NCBI GenBank assembly: GCA_016201185.1
Contig: JACQDG010000404.1
Coordinates: 1 to 7,386 of the forward strand
Source of the DNA: Acidobacteriota bacterium
Lineage (GTDB): Bacteria; Acidobacteriota; Terriglobia; Bryobacterales; JACQDG01
Direction: 5' to 3'
Length of the DNA stretch: 7,386 bases
Shown here: piece by piece, positions 1 through 7,215 of the stretch
How positions within the stretch are numbered: the first letter of the stretch is position 1
Layout: each line of letters starts with the position of its first letter
Made by a program: the position numbers and the translations under genes
Notes under the pieces: generated by a model
Databases searched by the model: none
What the model was told of the DNA's origin: nothing
What the model saw: only the letters and a program-made list of their open reading frames with translations

Positions 1-908
1 CCAGGTGGGCGAGTAGAACCCTTGCGCCCAGGGCAAACGGGGGTGGGACAAGGTAGGTACCACTATCGCGTACCGCTCCATCCACATCCCGATGATGACC
101 GACACAGAAGCGATCACGGTGCCCGCCACGGTTCGTGTCCGGGCGCGCGACAGCAGCGAGACCGGTATGATGAAACAAGTCGTTACCATAAGCCAAAAGA
201 TGGGGGCAAAGCGACCGGTCAGCTTCGAATAGAAAATGGCCATGTGGGTAGGCTCTCCGCCGTAGAACGTGGTCAAGTATTCCGCAAAGGTAAAGTAGAA
301 CCAGAGTAGCGCCATCACCAGTAAAAGTATGCCGAGATGATTGAAGTGGATAGGCTTGAGATAGTCCTGGAGATGGTAGATACGGCGGATCAGGGCCATG
401 GCGACGATGATGGAGGCGATGCCGGAAAAGATAGCCCCGACCACGAAGTAAGGACCGAAGATCGTCGAGTGCCACATCGGTTGCACCGTCATGCCGAAGA
501 CCCAGGAGACTACCGTGTGCACCGAGACCGCGATGGGGATGACCAGAACCGCCATGACCGCGATGAGACGATGCAGGATGCGCTTTTGCCGATCAGTGCC
601 GCGCCATCCGAGGGACAGCAGGCGATAAAGGCCGACGTACTTTCCGCCATAATCCCGCAGGATCGCCAGGTCGGGGATTAAGGGAAGATAAAGGTAAAGT
701 TGGTAATGTAAACACCCCAATACAGGGGGATGTTCAAGCCTGTGACACCCAGTCCCCGGCGCAGTTGCACCATCCAGGCAAAGAAGCCGAAGACAGTGCC
801 GCCCAGCAAGGCCAGGACCAGGTAATAGAACGAGCTTCGAGTCGCCACAATGGGTTTCAGCAGAACTGCATCCGGCAGAACATCGCTAGGCTTCTTTTCG
901 CTCTTCAC
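1..908 (-). pseudogene. NrfD/PsrC/ActC-family membrane subunit, internally deleted and frameshifted, cut by the window edge
   Basis: The gene starts with GTG at 908 (GGGGAG seven bases upstream). The first 71 residues match the NrfD start: a transmembrane helix at about residues 27-47, then the family signature GLGVTGLN-x-P-x-YWG-x-YITNF. Five residues later the frame hits TAA at 678-680. Two bases out of phase, the family resumes with YLYLPLIPDLAILRD and stays open for about 227 codons to base 1. It includes LSLGWRGT, VSVHTVVSW, WHSTIFGPYFVVGAIFSG, a GEP loop and GMWMERYAIVV, all recognisable NrfD/ActC features. From recalled homologues, the block between YITNF and IPDLA (normally HAGTLIS, the loop with GR-W and P-Y-P-N, and the next helices) is missing, roughly 90-100 residues. 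This is therefore a deletion plus frame change, not a simple frameshift. The end lies beyond the window. It may be a true pseudogene or an assembly error. Intact, it would hold the quinone site of the complex. Confidence 0.85.
676..705 (-). other. Deletion/frameshift junction in the NrfD-type gene
   Basis: Upstream of this point the frame reads YITNFTFIFP and stops (TAA at 678-680). Downstream, a different frame reads YLYLPLIPDLAI. The overlap of the two readings puts the join within these few codons; the exact breakpoint cannot be set without an intact homologue. The local sequence is rich in TTTA/CTTTA steps on the minus strand, so a short repeat could have mediated slippage or deletion. 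Confidence 0.7.
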
Positions 909-1596
909 CGCTCCACTCCCCTTCCGAAAGATAATTGACTTTAGGCTTGGTCCCCAATTCTTCGAGCAGCCGAAAGGAGCGTGGGCTGCGGCTCAACTCG
1001 GCGACCGTGCTGGCTGGGTCGTTAAGATCGCCGAAGTACATCGCCCCGGCCGGGCAGACTTCTACGCAAGCGGGAACGTAATCGCCTTCCGCCAGCGGGC
1101 GATTCGCCGCCCGCGCCTCCTCCCGCGCCTTCAGCAGGCGGTGGTGGCACAGGGTGCATTTCTCTACCACCCCTTTCGGGCGGACCGAGACATCGGGATT
1201 CAGCGCCTGCTGGAATTCACCGGGAAACTCCGGCCTGTACCAGTTGAACACGCGCCGGGTGTAAGGGCAGGCATTGGTGCAGTAACGGCAGCCGATGCAG
1301 CGGGCGAATGTCTGCCGCACGAAGCCCTCCGGACTCAGGCCGGTGGCGCCGACCGGGCAAACCAGGATGCAGGGTGGACTGTCGCAGTGCAGGCATGGCA
1401 CCGGCATCAGACGCATCGAGACGCGTGGATACTCTCCTTCAACTTCGGGCAGCAGGTTGATCCAGGAGAGTATGCGCCCCCGTCCGGCCTCCTCGGGGGA
1501 AACACAAGGGACGTTGTTCTCGCTCTCGCACGCCACTACGCACGCCTGGCAGGCGGTGCATTTGGCTAGGTCGATCACCATTCCCCATCGCGGCAT
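886..1596 (-). CDS. Four-cluster ferredoxin-like iron-sulfur subunit (NrfC/PsrB/ActB2-like)
   Basis: A 236-residue electron-transfer subunit of the DmsB/PsrB/NrfC family. Sixteen cysteines make four cluster sites in the usual order: C13-x2-C16-x2-C19-x3-C23, C68-x2-C71-x4-C76-x3-C80, C100-x2-C103-x2-C106-x3-C110 and C147-x2-C150 with C177-x3-C181. All positions are filled, so four [4Fe-4S] clusters can be expected by family rule; an additional Cys (C31) is outside these motifs. There is no signal peptide, as expected for a subunit that crosses with its Tat-exported partner encoded just upstream. The ATG at 1596 is supported by GAGGAGG nine bases upstream, which overlaps the stop of the molybdopterin gene; the gap is 14 bases. 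Its end overlaps the GTG start of the NrfD-type gene by 23 bases. It would carry electrons between the membrane quinone subunit and the molybdopterin-family subunit. Confidence 0.95.
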   Translation of the reverse strand: MPRWGMVIDLAKCTACQACVVACESENNVPCVSPEEAGRGRILSWINLLPEVEGEYPRVSMRLMPVPCLHCDSPPCILVCPVGATGLSPEGFVRQTFARCIGCRYCTNACPYTRRVFNWYRPEFPGEFQQALNPDVSVRPKGVVEKCTLCHHRLLKAREEARAANRPLAEGDYVPACVEVCPAGAMYFGDLNDPASTVAELSRSPRSFRLLEELGTKPKVNYLSEGEWSGEERKEA

Positions 1597-1605
1597 CGTT
1601 CAACG

Positions 1606-1612
1606 CCTCCTC
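1606..1612 (-). promoter_or_regulatory. Ribosome binding site of the iron-sulfur subunit
   Basis: GAGGAGG on the minus strand, nine bases before the ATG at 1594-1596. It shares two bases with the stop codon of the molybdopterin-family gene. Ribosomes finishing that gene end on this site, which favours coupled synthesis of the two partner subunits. Confidence 0.8.
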
Positions 1613-4028
1613 AGCTTCGATATACCTTCACGTGCGTGCCGCTGGTTTGAGCCAGACCCGCCACCGGGTCGTAACGTTCGTCGAGCAGCGCCATCGGATT
1701 CACCCCCCGGCGGCCCCACCGGCTGCCTTCCGTATGCCCATATCCCAGGGGCAGGTGAACCACTTCGGGACGCGCCCCTGCATACAGGCGCGCCCGCACC
1801 TGCGCCCGCCCACGCGGCGATTCCACCGAGACCCGGTCGCCATCTCTGATACCAAGCTTCCGCGCCGTCTCCGGATGTATCTCCAGCCAGCTTTCCCAGG
1901 TGGCAAACAAGTGCTGGCCGGCGATTTGCTGCAAGTAAGGCAGGTGCCCGCCCTCGCCCCCCGCCAGGGGCAAGACCTCAATCGGCATCAGCAGCAAGGG
2001 GTAGCCGGGGGGGGCTTCAACCGTCGGCGGCTGGTGAGGCAGAAACAGGCGATCGTCGCCGGGTTCAAGGCCCACGGCGCGTGCGAAGTCGGGTCGAGAG
2101 GAGGCCCACCGCGCCAGAGTCTGCGAGTAAAACTCGAAGCGCCGCGAGGGTGTCCGCGCTGTCCGCTCCCACTCCCCGTAATAGTAAGTAGGCTCCCACC
2201 ACCCGCCCCTCTCTTTCATCTGCTCCCAGAGCTCGTCGGCCGTCGAGTACGTTGGCGCCCACCAGCCCGAACGTTCCACCAGCCGGTTCCAGGCTTCGTC
2301 CAGGCGAGTGGAGTAGACCGAGCAGGTCTGAGCGGCGAACAGATCGCCCACGCGATGGCGCAGGTAAGCTTCAACGTTTTCGAACGGCAGGGCTGCCCCT
2401 ACCTGTCCGCCAAGGAACTTCGCGATTTCAAGGAGAATGTCGCCCGGATGCCGCGTGCGATGCCGGGCCGCAATCACGGGCGGCGAAATGGATTCTACGG
2501 CATAAGGGAACGCGGGTGGCGAGGCGGCCTCCTGCCATCTCTCCAGGCCCGTCGGCGCCGGCAGCACCAGGTCGGCCAGACTCGAAGTTTCATCCATAAA
2601 GGAGGTGAAGCTGGCGATAAAGGGCACCTCCTGAAAGGACTGGCGAAAGACCTCGCCGTTGGGCAGGGAAAACACTGGGTTGACATCATGGAGCAGGACC
2701 GCTTCGACCGGGTAGGGCTTGCGAGAAAGGATCGCCCGCGGCAACCGGGCCAGGTGATGGCCGGGGAAGTGATGCTCGGGCGTTTCGTCCAGGCGGGGCC
2801 AGGAATTCTTGCCGGCGGGTGGAATTTCTTCTTCTTTCAGAGGCAACTCCGCTTGCAGGACGACACCCCCGGGGGTATCGAGGCTGCCTGACAGAGCATT
2901 CAGGCTGTGCACTGCCATGGCGGCATAAGGATGCCCCGGCAGCGTGCTGGTCTGGTGATCGCCAACGGCCACCGCCGGGCGGTTCTGGCCGAACTCGCGC
3001 GCCAGTCGGAGGATAGTTTCTGCGGGTACTCCGGTCATCACCGCCACATCGTTCAAGCGATATTCGCTCAGCACCAGCGAGCGGAAACCCATATGAGTCC
3101 TGCCCGCGGCGTCGCGCCAGTCCTCGAAGCCAAAGGTGTGGTCGCGGACGAAGGCCGCATCATAGAGCCCCTCGGTGATCAGTACATAAGCAATACCCAG
3201 TGCCATCGCCGCGTCGGTCCCCGGCCGGAGGGCGACCCACTCGTCGGCCCTCGCCGCCGTCATGGAGAACCGCGGCTCGATCTGGACGAATTTTGTGCGG
3301 CGCCCTGCGGCCGCATCCCGCCAGCGGCCAAACGCGCGCATCACGGCGGTCGGCGAGCCCCAGCCTTCCAGCAAATTCACGCCGAAGCTGAGCAGGTAGC
3401 GGGTACCCTCCAGGTCGTAAGCGACCGGCTGCGTGACGCCCTGCTGGAGGTACACTGCGGTCTGGATAGCATCGAGGCCTGAGGGCATGGTGAGGTAGTT
3501 CGGCGAGCCGTAAGCGGCCAGGAAGCGGCGGACGAGCCGGCTCCAGAGGTTCCGCTCAGGACGGTCGATCCACACCACTTGGTGCGCCTGGCCGGCGCCG
3601 CGCAATCTTCGCAGCCGCGCGGCGACAGTCGAGATAGCCTCTTCCCAGGAAATCTCCCGCCAGCGGGGGGACTTCCGGCTGCCGACATTCCGGAGCGGCG
3701 CGCGCAGGCGGTCCGGATGATAAACCACCTGCAAGCCGGCCAGCCCTTTCGGACACAGGCCCCCGTGGCTCACCGGATGAAACGAGCTACCCTGAATCCT
3801 GACGGCCCGGGGCCCGATGGTGCGCACGCGCAGGCCGCAAGCCGCCGGGCACAACGAGCAGAGGCTCGGCACCCAGTTTTCAGGTCCGCCCGGAACTATT
3901 ACCTCTTCGGAAGCCAGCGCTGCGTTGAGCCGGCTCAGGCCACGCAGGCTGACTCCGGAGGTGGCCGCCCCCAGCGCCCCGCCGGCCGCAAACCTCAGAT
4001 AATCGCGTCGGTTGATTTCAAAGCTCAT
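1611..4028 (-). CDS. Molybdopterin-oxidoreductase-family catalytic-type subunit (CISM / ActB1-QrcB-like), Tat-exported
   Basis: An 805-residue protein of the DMSO-reductase superfamily. A twin-arginine signal (R7-R8-D-Y-L-R-F, then an Ala/Gly-rich stretch ending near A37-L-A39) indicates folded Tat export. C57-x2-C60-x3-C64 and C92-P-K94-G form the N-terminal [4Fe-4S] site with its conserved Lys. A DETSSLADLVLPAP stretch and a C-terminal dinucleotide-binding domain (about residues 685-800, with IRDGDRV) are typical of the family. At the place where catalytic members carry the Cys, Ser or Sec metal ligand, I see PSGLD (D186): either an Asp ligand or a non-catalytic subunit, as in alternative complex III and Qrc. 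Residues 588-615 hold a repeated GWWxPTY motif. The ATG at 4028 overlaps the previous stop. The FeS and NrfD-type genes follow directly, so a quinone-linked periplasmic complex is likely. The substrate, if any, cannot be named; thiosulfate, polysulfide, tetrathionate or none are all possible. Confidence 0.9.
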   Translation of the reverse strand: MSFEINRRDYLRFAAGGALGAATSGVSLRGLSRLNAALASEEVIVPGGPENWVPSLCSLCPAACGLRVRTIGPRAVRIQGSSFHPVSHGGLCPKGLAGLQVVYHPDRLRAPLRNVGSRKSPRWREISWEEAISTVAARLRRLRGAGQAHQVVWIDRPERNLWSRLVRRFLAAYGSPNYLTMPSGLDAIQTAVYLQQGVTQPVAYDLEGTRYLLSFGVNLLEGWGSPTAVMRAFGRWRDAAAGRRTKFVQIEPRFSMTAARADEWVALRPGTDAAMALGIAYVLITEGLYDAAFVRDHTFGFEDWRDAAGRTHMGFRSLVLSEYRLNDVAVMTGVPAETILRLAREFGQNRPAVAVGDHQTSTLPGHPYAAMAVHSLNALSGSLDTPGGVVLQAELPLKEEEIPPAGKNSWPRLDETPEHHFPGHHLARLPRAILSRKPYPVEAVLLHDVNPVFSLPNGEVFRQSFQEVPFIASFTSFMDETSSLADLVLPAPTGLERWQEAASPPAFPYAVESISPPVIAARHRTRHPGDILLEIAKFLGGQVGAALPFENVEAYLRHRVGDLFAAQTCSVYSTRLDEAWNRLVERSGWWAPTYSTADELWEQMKERGGWWEPTYYYGEWERTARTPSRRFEFYSQTLARWASSRPDFARAVGLEPGDDRLFLPHQPPTVEAPPGYPLLLMPIEVLPLAGGEGGHLPYLQQIAGQHLFATWESWLEIHPETARKLGIRDGDRVSVESPRGRAQVRARLYAGARPEVVHLPLGYGHTEGSRWGRRGVNPMALLDERYDPVAGLAQTSGTHVKVYRS

Positions 4029-5284
4029 GGCTTTGCCTTCGCCAATGCGGGCGAGAATTGACCGCGGTTCAGGAATTCCAGTAAATCCACGATTTCACCG
4101 GGACGGAAGCGGGGCCAGGGAATCTCTTGTTGCCTCATCTTTTCGAGCATCAGCGGGCCGTGATTCCATAGCGCGGTGGCGACCGGAATGGGTGAGCCGC
4201 CGCCTCGCCAACCCGCCAGATCCGGCGCGGTGTCGGCCTTCGCGCCCGCCGTGTGGCAGCCCGCGCATCCCTTCTCCTCAAACCGACGCCGCCCACGCTC
4301 GGCGTTTCCGGCCATTTCGAAGTAGCGTTCGGCAAAGAGGTAGGCGATTAAATCGGCCATCTCTTGATTGGAGAATTGCGGTCGTGGGACCTGTTGCGCC
4401 CGCATGCTGGCCCACATTGCCGGAGCATGATTCCACATCAGGCCCGCGAGCTGGCCAAGAGTACGGGGCAGGGCGCGGCGGCCCAGGTCGGGGGCGCGGC
4501 TGCCGCCGGCGCCGCGTATGGCGTGGCAGGAAACACACCCCTTTTGCCGGAACAACTCCCGGCCCGTTTCGGCGTTAGCCTGGCGCAGATAAACGTGTCC
4601 TTTGGAGTTGGCCGCAAGCGTGCGAATGTAGGCCATCAGGTCGGTCATGTCATTGCCCAGGAACTGAGGCCAGCTCAAGCCGCGCGCAGCCATCATCGCC
4701 TGCATGGGCTGAGCGTGGTTCCACATCGCCTGGATCCAGCTCACCGGATTTCGGTAACTCGCCCAGCTTCTCAGGTCTGGCCCGGCGCGCCCGCCCTGGC
4801 CGGCGAGGGAGTGGCACTCCAGGCATCGTTTCTCGGCAACTAGCCGGCGCCCGCGCTCAGCATCGCCCGGCTCATCCAGCGCGCGCACCGAATAGAGGAA
4901 CGCGAACAAGTTGGTCATCTCCTCTTCGCTGAACTTAGGCGGGGCGAGGCGCTGCAACCGCATCTTCTCCCACATGGCCGGGGCGTGGTTCCACATCCCG
5001 GCCACCAGTTCGGCGGCGCTCAAGTTTCCGCCCGGCGCCCGCGCCAGGTCCGGGGCGGCGCGCCCCCCCTCGCCCAAGACCGCATGGCAGCGCGCGCAGC
5101 CTTTGTCGAAAAAAGTTTGCATGCCGGCCTTGGTATTGCCGGAGAGGAAGTAGGCGCCGCCCCCCTGGACCTGGGCGGTGAGCAGCGGCGTTGCGAGGCA
5201 CAGAACGCACACTCCTGTCAGGAGCGGGCGCAGAGACGGAATCCCGTGCTTTTCAATCGAAATCCGCTTAGCGATGGCAATCAT
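4025..5284 (-). CDS. Second cytochrome c with four tandem single-heme domains
   Basis: A 419-residue exported cytochrome. Residues 17-38 look like a Sec signal peptide (basic start, hydrophobic core, TAQ near the end); the cysteines in that core do not form a lipobox. Four CxxCH domains follow at C63/C66/H67, C154/C157/H158, C250/C253/H254 and C340/C343/H344. Each has a P-D-L turn and a W-N-H-(A/G)-x-x-M motif, and each ends in a (D/N)L-x-(A/E)-(Y/F)-(L/I) helix. Each domain resembles the matching domain of the 5804-7030 protein more than its own neighbours, so the two genes come from duplication of a complete four-domain gene. The start overlaps the pentaheme gene by 17 bases, with only a weak Shine-Dalgarno match, which suggests translational coupling. 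Its TGA overlaps the next ATG in ATGA. It probably carries electrons to or from a soluble cytochrome or terminal oxidase; the direction is unknown. Confidence 0.93.
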   Translation of the reverse strand: MIAIAKRISIEKHGIPSLRPLLTGVCVLCLATPLLTAQVQGGGAYFLSGNTKAGMQTFFDKGCARCHAVLGEGGRAAPDLARAPGGNLSAAELVAGMWNHAPAMWEKMRLQRLAPPKFSEEEMTNLFAFLYSVRALDEPGDAERGRRLVAEKRCLECHSLAGQGGRAGPDLRSWASYRNPVSWIQAMWNHAQPMQAMMAARGLSWPQFLGNDMTDLMAYIRTLAANSKGHVYLRQANAETGRELFRQKGCVSCHAIRGAGGSRAPDLGRRALPRTLGQLAGLMWNHAPAMWASMRAQQVPRPQFSNQEMADLIAYLFAERYFEMAGNAERGRRRFEEKGCAGCHTAGAKADTAPDLAGWRGGGSPIPVATALWNHGPLMLEKMRQQEIPWPRFRPGEIVDLLEFLNRGQFSPALAKAKP

Positions 5285-5804
5285 TGCAGTCTGTCTTGGC
5301 TCGACTCTTTTGATGGCATTCGATGCAGGCGTCCATGGTTAGAAGACGAAAGGGACGCTGTGGAGGCACGACGGCTTTTTCCATCGGCCCGTGGCAGGCG
5401 CTGCACTCGAGTTTCGCCAACTCCACATGCCGTCGGTGAGAGAAGTAGACGTGCGCCGGCACGGGGGTCAATTGAATCCATTCCAGTTCTTTTCCTGCCG
5501 CGGCCAGGGTCCGGATCTTTTGTTCCTCGGCGCTCTCGGTGAGCGGGGATTCGTGGCAGGCGAGACAAGCGGCCAGCGCCGGCAGCGTCGCCCGGGCCTG
5601 ACTTTGCGCCCCCGTGTGGCAATCCGTGCAACCCATGCCGCTCGAGATATGTTTCGCGTGATTAAAAGCGATCGGTTGTGCAACTGGAACCCCGGAATTA
5701 TGTCCCAAAAAGAAGACGGAGCCCAGAAGGGAAAACAGCCCGAAGCCGGCCAGCATGGGCCAGCGCGGCAGCAACAGGAAGACCGGTGAATCGGAGAGTG
5801 GCAT
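5268..5804 (-). CDS. Pentaheme c-type cytochrome, cytochrome c7/ActA-like
   Basis: A 178-residue multiheme cytochrome with an N-terminal hydrophobic segment (about residues 17-34) that acts as signal and probable membrane anchor. Five CxxCH sites begin at C59, C80, C134, C160 and C173. Five further histidines suited to distal ligation (H49, H52, H118, H123, H126) sit in FNHxxH and FSHRRH contexts typical of class III/c7 cytochromes, so five bis-His hemes are likely. The size, single anchor and five hemes recall ActA of alternative complex III, and more loosely the hexaheme QrcA; this is by motif, not alignment. The ATG at 5804 is preceded by AAGGAGGAG. It lies between two paralogous four-domain cytochromes. 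The fifth heme motif ends one residue before the stop, and its codons overlap the next gene's start by 17 bases. Its likely role is to relay electrons between the Mo/FeS module and the monoheme domains. Confidence 0.92.
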   Translation of the reverse strand: MPLSDSPVFLLLPRWPMLAGFGLFSLLGSVFFLGHNSGVPVAQPIAFNHAKHISSGMGCTDCHTGAQSQARATLPALAACLACHESPLTESAEEQKIRTLAAAGKELEWIQLTPVPAHVYFSHRRHVELAKLECSACHGPMEKAVVPPQRPFRLLTMDACIECHQKSRAKTDCNDCHR

Positions 5805-7030
5805 CAGCGTCTCTCCTCCTTGGGCGTGTTGAGGAAGGCCACCAGGTCGCCCACGTCGCTCTCCACCAGCGCCGGCCAGGGTAGGTGAAGTTCTTGGGTG
5901 CGCTGGTACATCTTAGGACCGTGAACCCAGAGTCCGGCAGCGAGATTGATGCTGGTGAAGTCCGCCCCGCTTCGCCGCAGAGCAGGTCCCCGAGAGCTGC
6001 CTTCGGCGCGCTGCCCGTGGCAGTGGCTGCACCCCCGCCGGGCAAATAGTTGCTCGCCGGCCTGCGGCGAGCCCCCTGGCTCGAAATAGCGAAGGCTATA
6101 GAGAAAAGCGATCAAGTCCGCCATGTCCCGCCCTTCGAGAGTCGGCCGTGGGACGCCCTTGGCCTGCATGGCCCGCCACATTTCGGGCGAGTGGTTCCAC
6201 ATTAAACCGGCGAACTGGACCAGGGTAGGCGGGAACTGCGGCCGGGGGCCGAGACTGGGACCCACTTCCCCCCCGTGACCCTTAACCGAATGGCATTCCA
6301 GACAGGACTTGCTTTGAAACACCTTCCAGCCCCGGTCGGGATCGGCAGGTAACAGCGCCGATTCCCGGCGCGGCCCCTTGCTGACCTCCCGAATGTAAGC
6401 GAGCAAGTCATTCATTTCGCCGCCTTCAAACTTGGGCCACGCCAGGCCGAGCTGCCGCATGCCGGCCTCCATGGCGGGCGCGTGGTTCCACATCGCTTGA
6501 GCCCAGACGATAGGCGTATCTACACCGCTCACCGTCGACAGGTCTGGCCCGATCTTGCCCCCTTCCCCCCGCAACGCGTGACAGCGAGTGCAGCTCTTGG
6601 TTTCAAATAATCGCTCGCCGCGGGCCTCATCGCCAGGCTCATCGACGTATCGCGTGGTGTAGAGGAAGGCAAACAGGTGCGTCATATCCTCCTGGCTCAG
6701 GGCCGGGTAGGACATTTTCTCCAGCCGCATGCGCTCCCACATGCGCGGCGCGCAATTCCACATGGCGGTGACGAGCTGGTTGATGTTGGACCGGTGCGGC
6801 TGCTGGAATCCCAGGTCGGGCGCCAGTCGCCCGCCCCACCCATTGACGGCATGGCAGTGTCCGCACCTCTTTCGTTCAAACACCTGGCCGCCTGTGTGCG
6901 GGTTACCGACTAGAAATACTGACCAGCGTTTCTGCGCGTACCTGTGCTGCCAAACGAGCACGCTCCCCAACAATCCCGTGGCGCCCAGAGCCGCCAGTCC
7001 CCAGATCAGTAACTGTCGCTGTGAGCTCAC
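5804..7030 (-). CDS. Membrane-anchored cytochrome c with four tandem single-heme domains
   Basis: A 408-residue electron-transfer protein facing the periplasm. Residues 7-27 form one hydrophobic helix followed by basic residues; with no clear cleavage site it probably stays as an anchor. Four class I cytochrome c domains follow, with CxxCH heme sites at C56/C59/H60, C147/C150/H151, C243/C246/H247 and C334/C337/H338. After each site come a G-P-x-L type turn (PDL or PAL) and then a W-N-H-A-P-x-M-like motif carrying a candidate distal Met. Domain 1 has WNC (C93) where the others have WNH or WVH. The start is GTG at 7030, supported by GGAGG nine bases upstream. This is the first gene of the operon; its TGA overlaps the next ATG by one base (TGATG). 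It is a clear paralogue of the cytochrome at 4025-5284, domain for domain. Heme attachment is certain from the motifs; the redox partner is not known. Confidence 0.93.
   Translation of the reverse strand: MSSQRQLLIWGLAALGATGLLGSVLVWQHRYAQKRWSVFLVGNPHTGGQVFERKRCGHCHAVNGWGGRLAPDLGFQQPHRSNINQLVTAMWNCAPRMWERMRLEKMSYPALSQEDMTHLFAFLYTTRYVDEPGDEARGERLFETKSCTRCHALRGEGGKIGPDLSTVSGVDTPIVWAQAMWNHAPAMEAGMRQLGLAWPKFEGGEMNDLLAYIREVSKGPRRESALLPADPDRGWKVFQSKSCLECHSVKGHGGEVGPSLGPRPQFPPTLVQFAGLMWNHSPEMWRAMQAKGVPRPTLEGRDMADLIAFLYSLRYFEPGGSPQAGEQLFARRGCSHCHGQRAEGSSRGPALRRSGADFTSINLAAGLWVHGPKMYQRTQELHLPWPALVESDVGDLVAFLNTPKEERR
5813..5821 (-). promoter_or_regulatory. Ribosome binding site of the pentaheme cytochrome
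   Basis: AAGGAGGAG on the minus strand, eight bases before the ATG at 5802-5804. It is also the Lys-Glu-Glu codons at the end of the upstream cytochrome, whose stop overlaps this start (TGATG). It fixes the start of the pentaheme gene. Confidence 0.82.
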
Positions 7031-7039
7031 TTGCTACCC

Positions 7040-7044
7040 CCTCC
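7040..7044 (-). promoter_or_regulatory. Ribosome binding site of the first cytochrome gene
   Basis: GGAGG (in a GGAGGGGG run) on the minus strand, nine bases before the GTG at 7028-7030. This spacing decides in favour of the GTG start, which also puts the hydrophobic anchor immediately at the N-terminus. Confidence 0.78.
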
Positions 7045-7199
7045 GGTTCCTGCGGCAGCGCCAGCAGAGCCCGTCCGCCTGCCATGCGGATCCCTAAGCG
7101 TAGGCGCAAACCTGAGCCTGCTCACCGAGCCCTTCCGCGATGCCGATTTGTCGTTGAACCGTTTCGCACTGGAGCCTCATTATGCTTGCCGTCCCTCCA

Positions 7200-7215
7200 G
7201 GCACGTCCTTCGCCA
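7200..7215 (-). promoter_or_regulatory. Weak sigma-54-like promoter element
   Basis: The minus strand reads TGGCGAAGGACGTGCC, which has the GG-N10-GC spacing of a sigma-54 promoter and a good TGGC half, but GTGC instead of TTGC. It points towards the operon and lies about 125 bases downstream of the paired dyads, a usual distance for an enhancer-type activator site. A GC-rich sequence gives such matches by chance, so this is only a candidate. Confidence 0.22.

Noticed and set aside
337..681. Plus-strand frame of 114 codons, Asp/Arg/His-rich
   Set aside because: It is antisense to the clearly recognisable C-terminal NrfD fragment and has a composition typical of a shadow of a membrane protein.
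850..1569. Plus-strand frame of 239 codons
   Set aside because: Antisense to the iron-sulfur subunit, whose 16 cluster cysteines prove the minus-strand reading.
1632..2891. Long plus-strand reading frame of 419 codons
   Set aside because: It lies antisense within the molybdopterin-family gene, is rich in Arg, Gln, Pro and Gly with no family features, and is explained by the GC-rich codon use of the opposite strand.
5195..5230. Lipobox in the signal region of the second four-domain cytochrome
   Set aside because: The cysteines stand in GVCVLC context without the small residue required before the Cys, so lipoprotein processing is unlikely.
7179..7184. CATAAT on the minus strand as a sigma-70 -10 box
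   Set aside because: No -35-like sequence stands 16-18 bases upstream, so a single hexamer is not enough.
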